Assembly (NCBI RefSeq): GCF_000526495.1
Contig: NZ_JAGE01000001.1
Coordinates: 2,662,001-2,726,000, forward strand
Length of the DNA: 64,000 bases
Direction: 5' to 3'
From: Ruminiclostridium josui JCM 17888
GTDB taxonomy: Bacteria; Bacillota; Clostridia; Acetivibrionales; DSM-1351
Below are positions 27,793 through 36,539 of the stretch, piece by piece. The translations under genes and the position numbers were made by a program. Under the pieces are notes generated by a model, which was not told the origin of the DNA, ran no database searches, and saw only the letters and a program-made list of their open reading frames with translations. Within the stretch, counting starts at the first letter, position 1. Each line of letters opens with the position of its first letter.

Positions 27793-28485
27793 ATGAGTAG
27801 AATAGGCCAAGACATAAATAAGGTGAGGCTAAAAAAAGGAATGACTCCAAAGCAGCTTGCAAAAGCACTGGGAGTTTCAGAAAGATATATACTGGATATT
27901 GAATCCGGCAAAAAAATAGTTAGTGATGACATGATTGGGAGAATATCGAAGGCACTTGACTTTGAACTTGGGCCTATAGGGCTTTTTGCTTCAGATGATA
28001 AGTTTGCACCGGATATTAGAAAGGATGAAAATGTACGTTCCGTTAAAAAAGTGGCACCGGTTGCTTCTGACGGGCCTGTACAGCAGGTATGGGATGATGC
28101 TTTCGGAAATATTTTAAAAACTGTACCGGTTTATGGCTACAAGATGGACAGGATTATTGACAAAAAACTGCTTCCTATCGAAAAAAACAAGGTGGAGGGT
28201 TACGCAAAAGAAAAGGTTTTCTATTTGATTATAGAAGACACTGATATGGCCGGTTTCAGAATATTTAAAGGGGACAGGGCCTTTGGAGTTCTTGAAAATC
28301 AGATAGACAAGGACGGCTTTTTTCTTATTGAATACAATGGTGAAAGAGTTGTAAGGCAGGTAAAAAAACTTCAGGGGGACAAGCTTCTTCTGGTATACAA
28401 TAGAGGAACCCTTATAACAGAAACTGTAAGTACCAAGGAAATCAAGGTAATTGCTAGACTGGTAAAGCTGGAAGTAATTCTTTAA
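27793..28485 (+). CDS. XRE regulator with S24-like domain lacking the protease Ser/Lys
   Basis: A 230-residue protein. Residues ~5-60 form a helix-turn-helix (TPKQLAKALGVSERYILDIE). Residues ~140-225 look like the LexA/CI-type S24 domain: EDTDMAGFRIFKGDRAF aligns with the usual DSMxP...GD segment, and GERVVRQVKKL with the segment that carries the catalytic Lys. The Ser is replaced by Asp/Thr and the Lys position reads Arg, so self-cleavage seems impossible. It may bind DNA as a dimer through the S24 fold without SOS inactivation. It lies 50 bases after the methyltransferase gene. Confidence 0.75.
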   Translation: MSRIGQDINKVRLKKGMTPKQLAKALGVSERYILDIESGKKIVSDDMIGRISKALDFELGPIGLFASDDKFAPDIRKDENVRSVKKVAPVASDGPVQQVWDDAFGNILKTVPVYGYKMDRIIDKKLLPIEKNKVEGYAKEKVFYLIIEDTDMAGFRIFKGDRAFGVLENQIDKDGFFLIEYNGERVVRQVKKLQGDKLLLVYNRGTLITETVSTKEIKVIARLVKLEVIL

Positions 28486-28545
28486 GAAAAGTTTTAGTAA
28501 GTAGAATACAGAAATTTATAATATAAAAAAACAGGAGATTACATA

Positions 28546-29679
28546 ATGATGGCAAATGGAGCATACTATACACAAGCATATCCGGATTTATTTTCTGAAA
28601 TAGGTATTTCCAGTGAATTAATCAAAAAAAAGATAGATGAAACTTTCAATACCATGTTTTTTGACCCGGAGGAGAAGATTTATTTTGAAATGGGTAACGA
28701 CATGGGATATATATTGGATACAGGTAATAACGATGCACGAACCGAGGGAATGAGCTACGGTATGATGATGGCTGTTCAGATGGACCGAAAGGACATATTT
28801 GACAGGCTGTGGCTTTTTTCAAAAACATATATGCAGCATACCAAAGGTAAATATCAGGGCTATTTTGCATGGTCAGTGGCACCTGACGGTACAAAGAATT
28901 ATGATGGCCCCGCACCCGACGGTGAAGAGTATTTTGCAATGGCGCTTTTCTTTGCCAGCAGCAGATGGGGAGACGGGATTCCGCCTTTTAACTACAGTAC
29001 TCAGGCAAAAGAAATTTTAAGACACTGCTTGCATCAACCGGAAATTGTTAAAGGCGGAAAAGCCATGTGGGACAAATCAAACTACTATATAAAATTTGTT
29101 CCCGAAGCAGCTTATTCAGACCCGTCATACCATTTACCTCATTTTTATGAACTGTTTGCACTAAAGGCATATGAAGAGGACAGGCCTTTTTGGAAAAAAG
29201 CTGCAGAGGAAAGCAGAAAGTATCTTCATTTGTCATGTAACAAAGATACTGGAATGGCACCTGAATATGCAAATTTTGACGGTACTCCCAAGTTGTTGTT
29301 CAGGGATTATGAATTCTATTCAGATGCATACAGAGTAGCTATGAATATAGGATTGGATGCAGCTTGGTTTAACAAGGATGAGTCTCTGGGAGAGATAGTA
29401 GATAAATTACAGGCATTTTTCAGTGAAAATACCGAACTGGGCGAATACAAGGCCTATACTATTAAAGGAGAACCCTTTGATGAGCCTGCTATGCACCCGG
29501 TTGCAATAATTGCAACCAATGCAGCTGGTTCATTGGCAGCAAAAGGAAAATACCGAAAGCAGTGGGTCAAGGATTTCTGGGAACTCCCATTAAGAAAAGG
29601 AGAACGCAGGTATTACGATAACTGTCTTTATTTTTTCAGTTTGCTGATGTTGGCGGGTGAATACAGAATATACATGTAG
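28546..29679 (+). CDS. GH8 reducing-end xylose-releasing exo-oligoxylanase (Rex type)
   Basis: A 377-residue glycoside hydrolase family 8 enzyme without a signal peptide, hence cytoplasmic. Length and motifs match Rex enzymes, which remove xylose from the reducing end of xylo-oligosaccharides. NDARTEGMSYGMM holds the general acid Glu67, and YSDAYRVAMN holds the likely base Asp260. ACAGGAGA precedes the ATG pair at 28546/28549. It indicates that the cell imports and digests xylan fragments inside. It is not next to a transporter, and a foldback repeat follows. Confidence 0.92.
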   Translation: MMANGAYYTQAYPDLFSEIGISSELIKKKIDETFNTMFFDPEEKIYFEMGNDMGYILDTGNNDARTEGMSYGMMMAVQMDRKDIFDRLWLFSKTYMQHTKGKYQGYFAWSVAPDGTKNYDGPAPDGEEYFAMALFFASSRWGDGIPPFNYSTQAKEILRHCLHQPEIVKGGKAMWDKSNYYIKFVPEAAYSDPSYHLPHFYELFALKAYEEDRPFWKKAAEESRKYLHLSCNKDTGMAPEYANFDGTPKLLFRDYEFYSDAYRVAMNIGLDAAWFNKDESLGEIVDKLQAFFSENTELGEYKAYTIKGEPFDEPAMHPVAIIATNAAGSLAAKGKYRKQWVKDFWELPLRKGERRYYDNCLYFFSLLMLAGEYRIYM

Positions 29680-29686
29680 TTTATTA

Positions 29687-30018
29687 AAAAAAGTGCAGAT
29701 GGGGTACTTGCAAAACAGAAATGTTTTTGTTTTAACACCTGTACGCCGTATAAATTATATCAATGATTGCTTCCAAGATATTTGCAATAGTTTCTAACGG
29801 CTCGTCATAGGATATTTTACCGTCGCTCACATTCATCATCCATGATTCATTGTGTCGCTAAAACCTTCGTCGTGAAGGTTTTCCGGTAAAATATCCTTGC
29901 TTCGCCGATAAACTAGTGAAAATATCTTTAACCAAGCTTCCATTGATATAATTTATACTCTATGTACAGGTTTAACAAAATACAATTTTGATTTTGCGAT
30001 AACCCACTGCACTTTTTT
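29687..30018 (+). repeat. Foldback repeat, full copy (copy C)
   Basis: About 332 bases, same orientation as copy B and very similar in the core. Outer arms: AAAAAAGTGCAG with CTGCACTTTTTT. Middle arms: CCGTATAAATTATATCAATG with CATTGATATAATTTATACTC. Inner arms: GGATATTTTACCG with CGGTAAAATATCC. An apical hairpin reads AAAACCTTC-GTCGT-GAAGGTTTT. The outer and apical stems differ from copy B in sequence but keep pairing. It fills the gap between the GH8 and ABC genes; the remaining ~150 bases hold no gene. Confidence 0.82.
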
Positions 30019-30171
30019 ATTTTTACCTTACAGATTTGTAATTTTAAAATTTATGCAATTGTAATTTTTACTCCGTATAATCTTGTGTATGAAAGATAAT
30101 CATCGCAGCAGATTACTTTTAAAATATTAACTATTAGTTCAAATATACTAAGGATTTATGGAGGTAATAAA

Positions 30172-30858
30172 ATGAAAGAAGTTTTAAGAATTGAAAATTT
30201 AACAAAGAAATATGGTAAAGGACAAAATGAGGTAACTGCAGTTGACAATATTAGTTTTTCAGTTGGAAAAGGTGAGTTTGTTGCAATTATAGGGCCAAGC
30301 GGCTCCGGTAAAAGTACATTGCTGCATTTAATCGGAGGAGTTGATAAACCCACATCGGGTAAAGTATATATTGACGACGAGGATATTTATGGCCTTAGGG
30401 AAAAGGATTTATCCATATTAAGAAGAAGAAAAGTGGGCTTTGTATTTCAAGCATATAACCTTATCCCAGTATTAACAGCAGAAGAGAATATTCTCATGCC
30501 TCTGCTTCTGGACAACAGGAAGGAAGATAAGCAATACATTGACGAACTACTAAAAATACTTGATTTAAAAGATAGAAGAAAGCACCTACCATCAGAACTT
30601 TCAGGAGGGCAGCAGCAGCGAGTTTCAATAGGTAGGGCACTTGCAAACAAACCATCAATAATTTTAGCTGATGAGCCTACAGGAAACCTTGATACAAAAA
30701 ACTCCAGAGAAGTTCTGGAATTGTTAAAATACTCCGCAAAAAAATATAATCAGACTCTTATACTCATTTCACATGATATGAATATAGCAAGTATGGCGGA
30801 CAGGGTTATAAGTATTGTGGACGGTAAAATTTCTTCCGATGAGGTGGTGAGACAATGA
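30172..30858 (+). CDS. ABC transporter ATPase, MacB/LolD type
   Basis: A 228-residue ATPase with Walker A GPSGSGKST, Q-loop GFVFQAYNL, signature LSGGQQQRVSIGRAL and Walker B IILADEPTGNLD, all typical of the MacB/LolD/SalX group that drives FtsX-type permeases. GGAGG precedes the ATG. Its stop overlaps the permease start (ATGA). Likely role: export of, or resistance to, a peptide or lipid. Confidence 0.93.
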   Translation: MKEVLRIENLTKKYGKGQNEVTAVDNISFSVGKGEFVAIIGPSGSGKSTLLHLIGGVDKPTSGKVYIDDEDIYGLREKDLSILRRRKVGFVFQAYNLIPVLTAEENILMPLLLDNRKEDKQYIDELLKILDLKDRRKHLPSELSGGQQQRVSIGRALANKPSIILADEPTGNLDTKNSREVLELLKYSAKKYNQTLILISHDMNIASMADRVISIVDGKISSDEVVRQ

Positions 30859-33356
30859 AAAACTATTCAGTACTTACCTCACGGTATTTAAAAAAACATA
30901 GGGGAAGAACCATACTTACTCTTATAGGGATTATTATAGCCATAGCAATGTTTACGGCTATAGGAACTATTTACTACAGTGCCATTGCCAGTGAAATAAA
31001 AAATGCAAAGGCAAACGGTGATTATCAAGTTTACTTCTACGATTTGGGAAAGGAAAATGTCAATACTTTATATTCCAATGCCGAGTTTAAAAATGGTGGA
31101 GCAATAAGACAGGAAGGCACATATAAGTTTGAAAATGATAAATTGACAGAATCTTTGAGGACAATTGACATAAAAAGCTATGACGCTGCAGCATTTAAAG
31201 ATATATTCAATGTTAAGCTAATAGAAGGGCGACTCCCTAAAAATAGTTCTGAAATATTAATAGACAAAAAAATGAATGCTGTTTTAAAGGACAAAAAGAT
31301 AAGCAATGTATTAAATGGTACTTTGACAGGAAGCGGTAAATCATCAAGTGCCAAAGAGTATACTATTGTTGGGGTATACGACAGTAACTATGTAACCAAT
31401 ACTGCATTAAGCTATCTGGATATCAAGACTTCCTCCGATTCAAAGGATTATATCTTTTATGCAAATATGAAAAGCGAAAAGAATATAGTAGATAATGCAC
31501 AAAAAATAGCAAAAGCAAATAATGTAAAACTTGATATAAACACACGACTTTTATATCTTATGGGAGAAGGACCGGACAAAGCCAGAAACGATGGCATGGA
31601 AGAGATATTTGCTATAATTGCAGGATTTGTTGTTGTCTGCACAGTGGTAGTTATATATAATGCATTTAATATATCAGTAATGGAGAGAATCAAGCATTTC
31701 GGTATACTCCGAAGCATTGGAGCAACAAAAACTCAGATAAGAAGGTTGGTATTCAAAGAAGCTGCAATAATGAGTGCAATATCTATACCTATTGGTATTG
31801 CTTCAGGCTTTGCTGGAATATTTATCACTTTTAAACTCTTTATAAATGGTTTCCTTGGAGCTTTTGAAATTGGTTTCTATCCACAGGTAATTATTGTTGC
31901 TGCCCTTTTAGGAATTTTTACAGTATTTATTTCTGCATTTTTCCCGGCAAGAACAGCGTCAAAGGTTTCTCCAATAGATGCAATAAGGGGTACTGTAGTT
32001 GTAAAAGGAGACAAGGCGAAAAGAAGAGGAGGCCGTTGGGCCAGACTGCTTTTCAGTTTTGAAGGTCAGGTTGCATACAAGAATATCAAGAGAAACAGAA
32101 AGAGATTTTATATTACTTGTATATCACTTATGATATCCATTGTTATGTTTGTATTTTTCTCTAACTTTATTGATATATTTGTACAGAGCAGTAAAATAGC
32201 AACGCAAGCTGTAAAGGTTGAAGGTACTTTTATTAATAACGACAATGTGAATCTTGAAAACCTGACTAAACAGGTTAAGGAATTGAAGGGAATCAAAGAA
32301 ACATACGAAATTACTAACAAGTATATACCCTATACCCTTGATAAAAATATGCTTTCAGAAAAATTTGCTGATTCTCTAATTAATAATGAAAAGCCAGAAG
32401 AATATGGTCAAAACTATTTTATAAACAGTGTTAATATGATATGTTACGATGAAAATTGTCTCAAACTCTTAAACAAAGAAAACAAAACAAATATTGACTA
32501 TGAAAGCTTTAAAAATAATAACGAGGTAATCATAGTAAACAAGGCAAGAGGCCGTATGAATAATACTACAATATTTGACAGTTTTACCAAATATAAAGTA
32601 GGGGACGAAATAAAGTTGCCTGTTTTAAACAGCAACTATTTGAAAACTAAGGATACAGAAGAACTGAAGCGTCTTATAGATAATGGCAAAACCCTTACTT
32701 TTAAGGTAGCAGGGGTAGTTGAATATGAGACGGTATTACAAAATATTCCATACAACAGCTTTGGAATAATAATGTCCCATGACAGTTATAAGAGGTTGAC
32801 AGGAACAAATGAATTAACAATACTGGCATTAAATTTCGATTCACCGGAACATGCTGATAATAACTATGAAAAGCTCAATATGCTTGCTGATGAAAACAAT
32901 GCTCAGTACATTGACGTATATAAACAGAAAAAAGAATTTGACGATCTAATGAATCAGATGATGATTCTAGTTTACGGATTTATTAGCCTTATAATACTTA
33001 TATCTACTGTAAATATAATTAATACTGTAACTATCAATCTTCTTGTGAAAAAGAGAGAGTACGCTACTTTTAAGGCTATTGGTATGACAAAGGGACAATT
33101 CCAGAAATTGGTTCTTTTAGAAGGAGGCTTATTTGGAATAATTGCATGTATAATTGGGCTGCCTATTGCCTTCCTTCTTACCTATTTTGGAATAATCGTT
33201 AACAATCCTGTTGGAGATATTGGGTATCAAGCGGCTTGGTGGCCGTATATATACGGTGGCCTGGGAATGATTGCAATTACTTTGCTGGCCGCATTGTTCC
33301 CGTTGAGTAAATTAAACGATATGAACATTGTGGAATCACTTCGTGTTGAGGAGTAA
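30855..33356 (+). CDS. FtsX/MacB-type ABC permease, two-module
   Basis: An 833-residue membrane protein made of two similar modules, each with one helix, a large extracellular domain and a three-helix FtsX domain. Helices are near residues 19-41, 258-280, 305-330 and 345-368 in module 1, and near 412-432, 694-716, 748-770 and 795-818 in module 2. Both FtsX domains show the family motif (GILRSIGATKTQIRRLVFKE; YATFKAIGMTKGQFQKLVLLE). It lacks the single large loop of BceB transporters. Substrate unknown. Coupled to the ATPase by a 4-base overlap. Confidence 0.9.
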   Translation: MKNYSVLTSRYLKKHRGRTILTLIGIIIAIAMFTAIGTIYYSAIASEIKNAKANGDYQVYFYDLGKENVNTLYSNAEFKNGGAIRQEGTYKFENDKLTESLRTIDIKSYDAAAFKDIFNVKLIEGRLPKNSSEILIDKKMNAVLKDKKISNVLNGTLTGSGKSSSAKEYTIVGVYDSNYVTNTALSYLDIKTSSDSKDYIFYANMKSEKNIVDNAQKIAKANNVKLDINTRLLYLMGEGPDKARNDGMEEIFAIIAGFVVVCTVVVIYNAFNISVMERIKHFGILRSIGATKTQIRRLVFKEAAIMSAISIPIGIASGFAGIFITFKLFINGFLGAFEIGFYPQVIIVAALLGIFTVFISAFFPARTASKVSPIDAIRGTVVVKGDKAKRRGGRWARLLFSFEGQVAYKNIKRNRKRFYITCISLMISIVMFVFFSNFIDIFVQSSKIATQAVKVEGTFINNDNVNLENLTKQVKELKGIKETYEITNKYIPYTLDKNMLSEKFADSLINNEKPEEYGQNYFINSVNMICYDENCLKLLNKENKTNIDYESFKNNNEVIIVNKARGRMNNTTIFDSFTKYKVGDEIKLPVLNSNYLKTKDTEELKRLIDNGKTLTFKVAGVVEYETVLQNIPYNSFGIIMSHDSYKRLTGTNELTILALNFDSPEHADNNYEKLNMLADENNAQYIDVYKQKKEFDDLMNQMMILVYGFISLIILISTVNIINTVTINLLVKKREYATFKAIGMTKGQFQKLVLLEGGLFGIIACIIGLPIAFLLTYFGIIVNNPVGDIGYQAAWWPYIYGGLGMIAITLLAALFPLSKLNDMNIVESLRVEE

Positions 33357-33383
33357 AGTTTTGGAGTCTTAATCAGTATTAAT

Positions 33384-33411
33384 ATAGCCTGTCGGATTCC
33401 CGGCAGGCTAT
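33384..33411 (+). terminator. Hairpin after the ABC operon
   Basis: ATAGCCTGTCGG (33384-33395) pairs with CCGGCAGGCTAT (33400-33411), 12 pairs including one G-U, with a 4-base loop. The following T tract is poor (GTATTTGTG). Confidence 0.6.
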
Positions 33412-33547
33412 GTATTTGTGTAATGACACGTTCTACGGGCAATGAAATACCTTGCCGAGTTTCAGAAATAGCTTGTTTAGAGACTATTGGAAGCTTAATG
33501 ATTCTTATATAATAGATTTAAGTGAAACTCTAGCTTTCATTATATGT

Positions 33548-33583
33548 ACCTCGCAATCAAATAGTTATATTCAATTGCGAGGT
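33548..33583 (+). terminator. Second hairpin in the gene-free stretch
   Basis: ACCTCGCAAT (33548-33557) pairs perfectly with ATTGCGAGGT (33574-33583), followed by AGCTTTTGG. No gene directly precedes it; it may be a leftover terminator. Confidence 0.45.
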
Positions 33584-33672
33584 AGCTTTTGGAGTTACCT
33601 TGTCAAGCATTTATTGATATTTATTGAATTTTCCTTAAGTTGACGACATTGCCCGTTTACGGGTGAGCAAGC

Positions 33673-33830
33673 ATGGTTTACCGCTTATTATCAAATTGTT
33701 TATTTAATATCTATTTTTGGAGGGTAAACCATTAATACTAAAAAGTTTCAAGATCGAATTATCAAACAAGGAATACATTAATATGCTAAGTATAAAACCA
33801 TTATTTCAGGAAAACACAAGACTACTTGAA
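33673..33830 (+). pseudogene. Relic of a small gene, bordered by a 10-base inverted repeat
   Basis: ATGGTTTACC (33673-33682) and GGTAAACCAT (33723-33732) form an inverted repeat. The second arm overlaps a ribosome-site-like GGAGGG, and 6 bases on an ATT codon (33731) stands where a start codon should be. The frame then reads INTKKFQDRIIKQGIH, a stop at 33779-33781, then YAKYKTIISGKHKTT and another stop. Family not recognised. The rest of the 33357-34091 gap shows no convincing gene. Confidence 0.35.
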
Positions 33831-33953
33831 GTACAGTGCACTTACCTCTTTTGCAATTAATATTTCAGAGGAGGTTTTGGTATAAAAAAACACTCAATGA
33901 TTTTCTAAAAAAAGAGTTGAAGATAAAAGTGAATGGACAATAAGGAATATGAC

Positions 33954-33991
33954 AAAAAAAGACCTGACACCCACTAAGGAAAGGCGTCAGG
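33954..33991 (-). terminator. Terminator of the secreted-protein gene
   Basis: On the minus strand CCTGACGCC pairs with GGTGTCAGG, followed by TCTTTTTTT. It lies about 100 bases beyond the stop codon of the minus-strand gene at 34092-34616. Confidence 0.75.
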
Positions 33992-34091
33992 CTGAATAAT
34001 GTAGAATCTTGCAATAGTAATTATGAATAAATGTGTTAATTACTTGGATTAGTACACACTGAATAACATTTTTTAGATAAAAGAATTTTCA

Positions 34092-34616
34092 TTATAAGTA
34101 TACTACTTTTAAATAAGTATTACGAGTAGGTTCTTTTGCTGTAGTACTATAATTGCTTACAGTTGTTTGAACGGGAGCATTATGATATGGGGCAGTGGAG
34201 TAGGTAACCTTTACTGAGAAATCCTGCCAATAAAAATCTGAATAAAACCCTAATTTACTGTATGTAGAAGAATTTGCAGGAAGGGTAATAGCTACTGTAT
34301 AAGAAGTTGTATATGACCCAGTTAAGCTAAATGAGGATTTAAGAAGACCTTTAATAGTATCAGATATATTCCCAGTGAAACCAATAGTTGCAATATTGGC
34401 TTTTGACCAAGTATATGATGATGCATATGCCCAACTTTCTGTTAAGTATCTTACAAATTGTTGACTATGTAACACTTTACTTGACGTATCAGTCATCTCG
34501 TACGTATAAGTACCAATAATATCAGACTTAGTGGTAGTGACAGTATGCGCAAAAGCCCCTGTAGTTGTTATTACAATAAGTGAAACAATTAAAATAAAAC
34601 CAATGAGTTTTTTCAT
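34092..34616 (-). CDS. Secreted protein of unknown function
   Basis: A 174-residue protein with a clear signal peptide (MKKLIGFILIVSLIVITTTG, cleavage likely after AFA near residue 24) and a mature part rich in Ser, Thr and Tyr that alternates like a beta-sandwich. No cysteines, no anchor. GGAGG precedes the ATG at 34616 and a terminator follows, so it is a real single gene. I do not recognise the family. It is divergent from the anchored protein at 34753 in an AT-rich patch. Confidence 0.75.
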   Translation of the reverse strand: MKKLIGFILIVSLIVITTTGAFAHTVTTTKSDIIGTYTYEMTDTSSKVLHSQQFVRYLTESWAYASSYTWSKANIATIGFTGNISDTIKGLLKSSFSLTGSYTTSYTVAITLPANSSTYSKLGFYSDFYWQDFSVKVTYSTAPYHNAPVQTTVSNYSTTAKEPTRNTYLKVVYL

Positions 34617-34752
34617 TAAAATTACCTCCAAAGTTTAATAATTTAAATTACTTAAAGCATTATGCATATATAACAATATATGTCAATTATTTACTTGAAA
34701 AAAATAGAAGTAATGTAATAATATGCATATAAAAAGATACAGGAGTGTTAAA

Positions 34753-35568
34753 ATGAAAAAATTTAGAACTTTATCAATTTGTGTGGTGACTATCTTTCTT
34801 ATAGGGCTTTTATTAGTAATTTTGTTTTTTCAAAGAACAAATTTTAAAGGTAATGGTTATCATTTTATACAATTTAATTCTTCCTTCGCGGCCGAACAAC
34901 ATTCTAATTATGTAATAGATTTACCTTATTTTATTAAATCAAGTAACAAGGACATTTTATTAAAGGACAATATTCTTAATATTAGGTTTAAAAATTCTTC
35001 CTTAACTGAAGTTGAAAAATTTGATTTAAAGTTCGGAGATAAACTCAGGAATTATGTGACTAAAACGGTATCTTTGACTACTAAATTTATTAAGTCCGGT
35101 AAGGAGAATATAAAATATATTGAAGTAACTTTAAAAGATGGTAAAAAAATTAATTTTTATATTGGAAATTGGTATTTTGAGGTGATAGAAAAATCGGATG
35201 AAAAGGGCTATCTAGATATAGGTAAATCGGTATCTGTAATGGCTAACTATTTTACTGATTTACCTATGTCTTTACATAATAATAGTAAGTATGACATTAA
35301 AATAAGAAATATAAAAACTAATATACCGGATATCAAAGTAGAAACCGGCTCAGTAATATTAAAACCAGGAGAGTATGTTGATAAGGTACTAAAAATAAAT
35401 AGGTTAAACAATCTTTATGACAAGCAAGTTTTTTGGTTGATAAGGCCTCTTATAACATATACATTGGGTGAAAAAGAATATAATTTTGTACCACCTGCAA
35501 TCTACTATGGTATATTGGGGCTTAATGATAACAGAATTCAGGAAGAGCTTAATAAAGGTGACTTTTGA
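34753..35568 (+). CDS. Membrane-anchored extracellular protein of unknown function
   Basis: A 271-residue protein with an N-terminal anchor (about residues 8-28) and a ~240-residue Lys/Asn/Ile-rich outer part of predicted beta strands. The ATG at 34753 follows AGGAGTG; the earlier ATG at 34723 lacks a site. Family not recognised. Codon use is strongly AT-biased compared with the flanks. It is followed 44 bases later by the PyrR-like gene, so they may share a transcript. Confidence 0.7.
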   Translation: MKKFRTLSICVVTIFLIGLLLVILFFQRTNFKGNGYHFIQFNSSFAAEQHSNYVIDLPYFIKSSNKDILLKDNILNIRFKNSSLTEVEKFDLKFGDKLRNYVTKTVSLTTKFIKSGKENIKYIEVTLKDGKKINFYIGNWYFEVIEKSDEKGYLDIGKSVSVMANYFTDLPMSLHNNSKYDIKIRNIKTNIPDIKVETGSVILKPGEYVDKVLKINRLNNLYDKQVFWLIRPLITYTLGEKEYNFVPPAIYYGILGLNDNRIQEELNKGDF

Positions 35569-35612
35569 TTGTTTACACATAAAAATTAGTTAATGTATAT
35601 GGAATTGGTGAT

Positions 35613-36131
35613 ATGATGCGCTTAGAGAAAATCTTTCTAGACGAAATAGAAATAAACAGGATAATAAAGAGAATGACATACGAAATATACGAAAAAAATT
35701 ATGATACTGAAGATATAGTTTTAATTGGGGTAAATCAAAGAGGCTATATATTAGCTCAACGTATCTCGAACATTGCCCGAAATCATAAAAATAAAAATTT
35801 TTCTACTGGGAAAGTGGAAGTATATTTTTGTAATGGTATATTTGATATTCAAAATAGTTTATTAAATCTAAAGATAGAAATAAATAATAAAGTAGTTATA
35901 CTTATAACTGATGTATTTTTAACAGGTAGAATATCCTCCGCTGCAATTTCATCTATTTTCTTTCATGGATGTCCTAAAGTTATACAATTTGCGACACTTA
36001 TAAGTGGTGGACATCGTCAATTTCCTTTAGTGCCAAACTTTACGGGGAAAAACATTCCAACTACAGAAAACCAAAAAGTAACTCTAAAGCTTCGAGAAAC
36101 GGATAATGTTGAATGTGTAATATTAATGTAG
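35613..36131 (+). CDS. PyrR-like phosphoribosyltransferase-fold protein, degenerate
   Basis: A 172-residue protein aligning with PyrR over its length: IVLIGVNQRGYILAQRI near residue 35, VVILITDVFLTGRISSAAI at the PRPP loop, and GGHRQFPLVPNFTGKNIPT near the C-terminus. In active enzymes the PRPP loop has two adjacent acidic residues (DD) and the later motif reads DRGHRELP; here the first acid is Thr and the Arg is lost. Catalysis is therefore doubtful. No pyr genes are nearby, so it is unlikely to be the pyrimidine attenuator. It could be a regulator or nucleotide sensor. Confidence 0.72.
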   Translation: MMRLEKIFLDEIEINRIIKRMTYEIYEKNYDTEDIVLIGVNQRGYILAQRISNIARNHKNKNFSTGKVEVYFCNGIFDIQNSLLNLKIEINNKVVILITDVFLTGRISSAAISSIFFHGCPKVIQFATLISGGHRQFPLVPNFTGKNIPTTENQKVTLKLRETDNVECVILM

Positions 36132-36166
36132 TAGGTATAAAATAGACCGCAAATCAACCGTATCAC

Positions 36167-36355
36167 ATGTATTCAGATAAATACGGGATAGACATTTTAG
36201 TGAACGGTATTTTATATAAATACAGTAGGAAAAATAAAAATAGAATTCCCAAATGTATACTAAACCAACTACAGAATGATATAGGAAGTAATCAAATGAG
36301 ATTGCTAGAATATATTAACGCGTTTACGGTAGAAGCAGTAAAGAAAGGCAAATAA
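36167..36355 (+). CDS. Small hypothetical protein
   Basis: A 62-codon basic protein 35 bases after the PyrR-like gene. There is no clear ribosome site, so it may be translated by coupling or be spurious. A perfect hairpin CAGCCC-TTTAAG-GGGCTG (36359-36376) follows its stop, though its T tract lies on the minus-strand side. Family not recognised. Confidence 0.4.
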   Translation: MYSDKYGIDILVNGILYKYSRKNKNRIPKCILNQLQNDIGSNQMRLLEYINAFTVEAVKKGK

Positions 36356-36539
36356 AAACAGCCCTTTAAGGGGCTGCCTATGAAATAAATGTGGTTGGTG
36401 GATAATTCAATATGTCTTTATACATAGCAAGTAACACGCCCGTATAGTGCTAGAGCTGCCAAACATTCTACGTGTTGTTATGACACTAATAGTGTATAAT
36501 TATACTAATATCCTAATGTATAAAAGGAGGCAACAATCC

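Noticed and set aside
33452-33643. 63-codon open frame on the + strand
   Set aside because: No ribosome site, no family resemblance, and it runs straight through a perfect hairpin (33548-33583).
36447-36539. N-terminal extension of the OmpR-type regulator
   Set aside because: The extension has no start context and covers the promoter region; AAGGAGG directly precedes the ATG at 36540.
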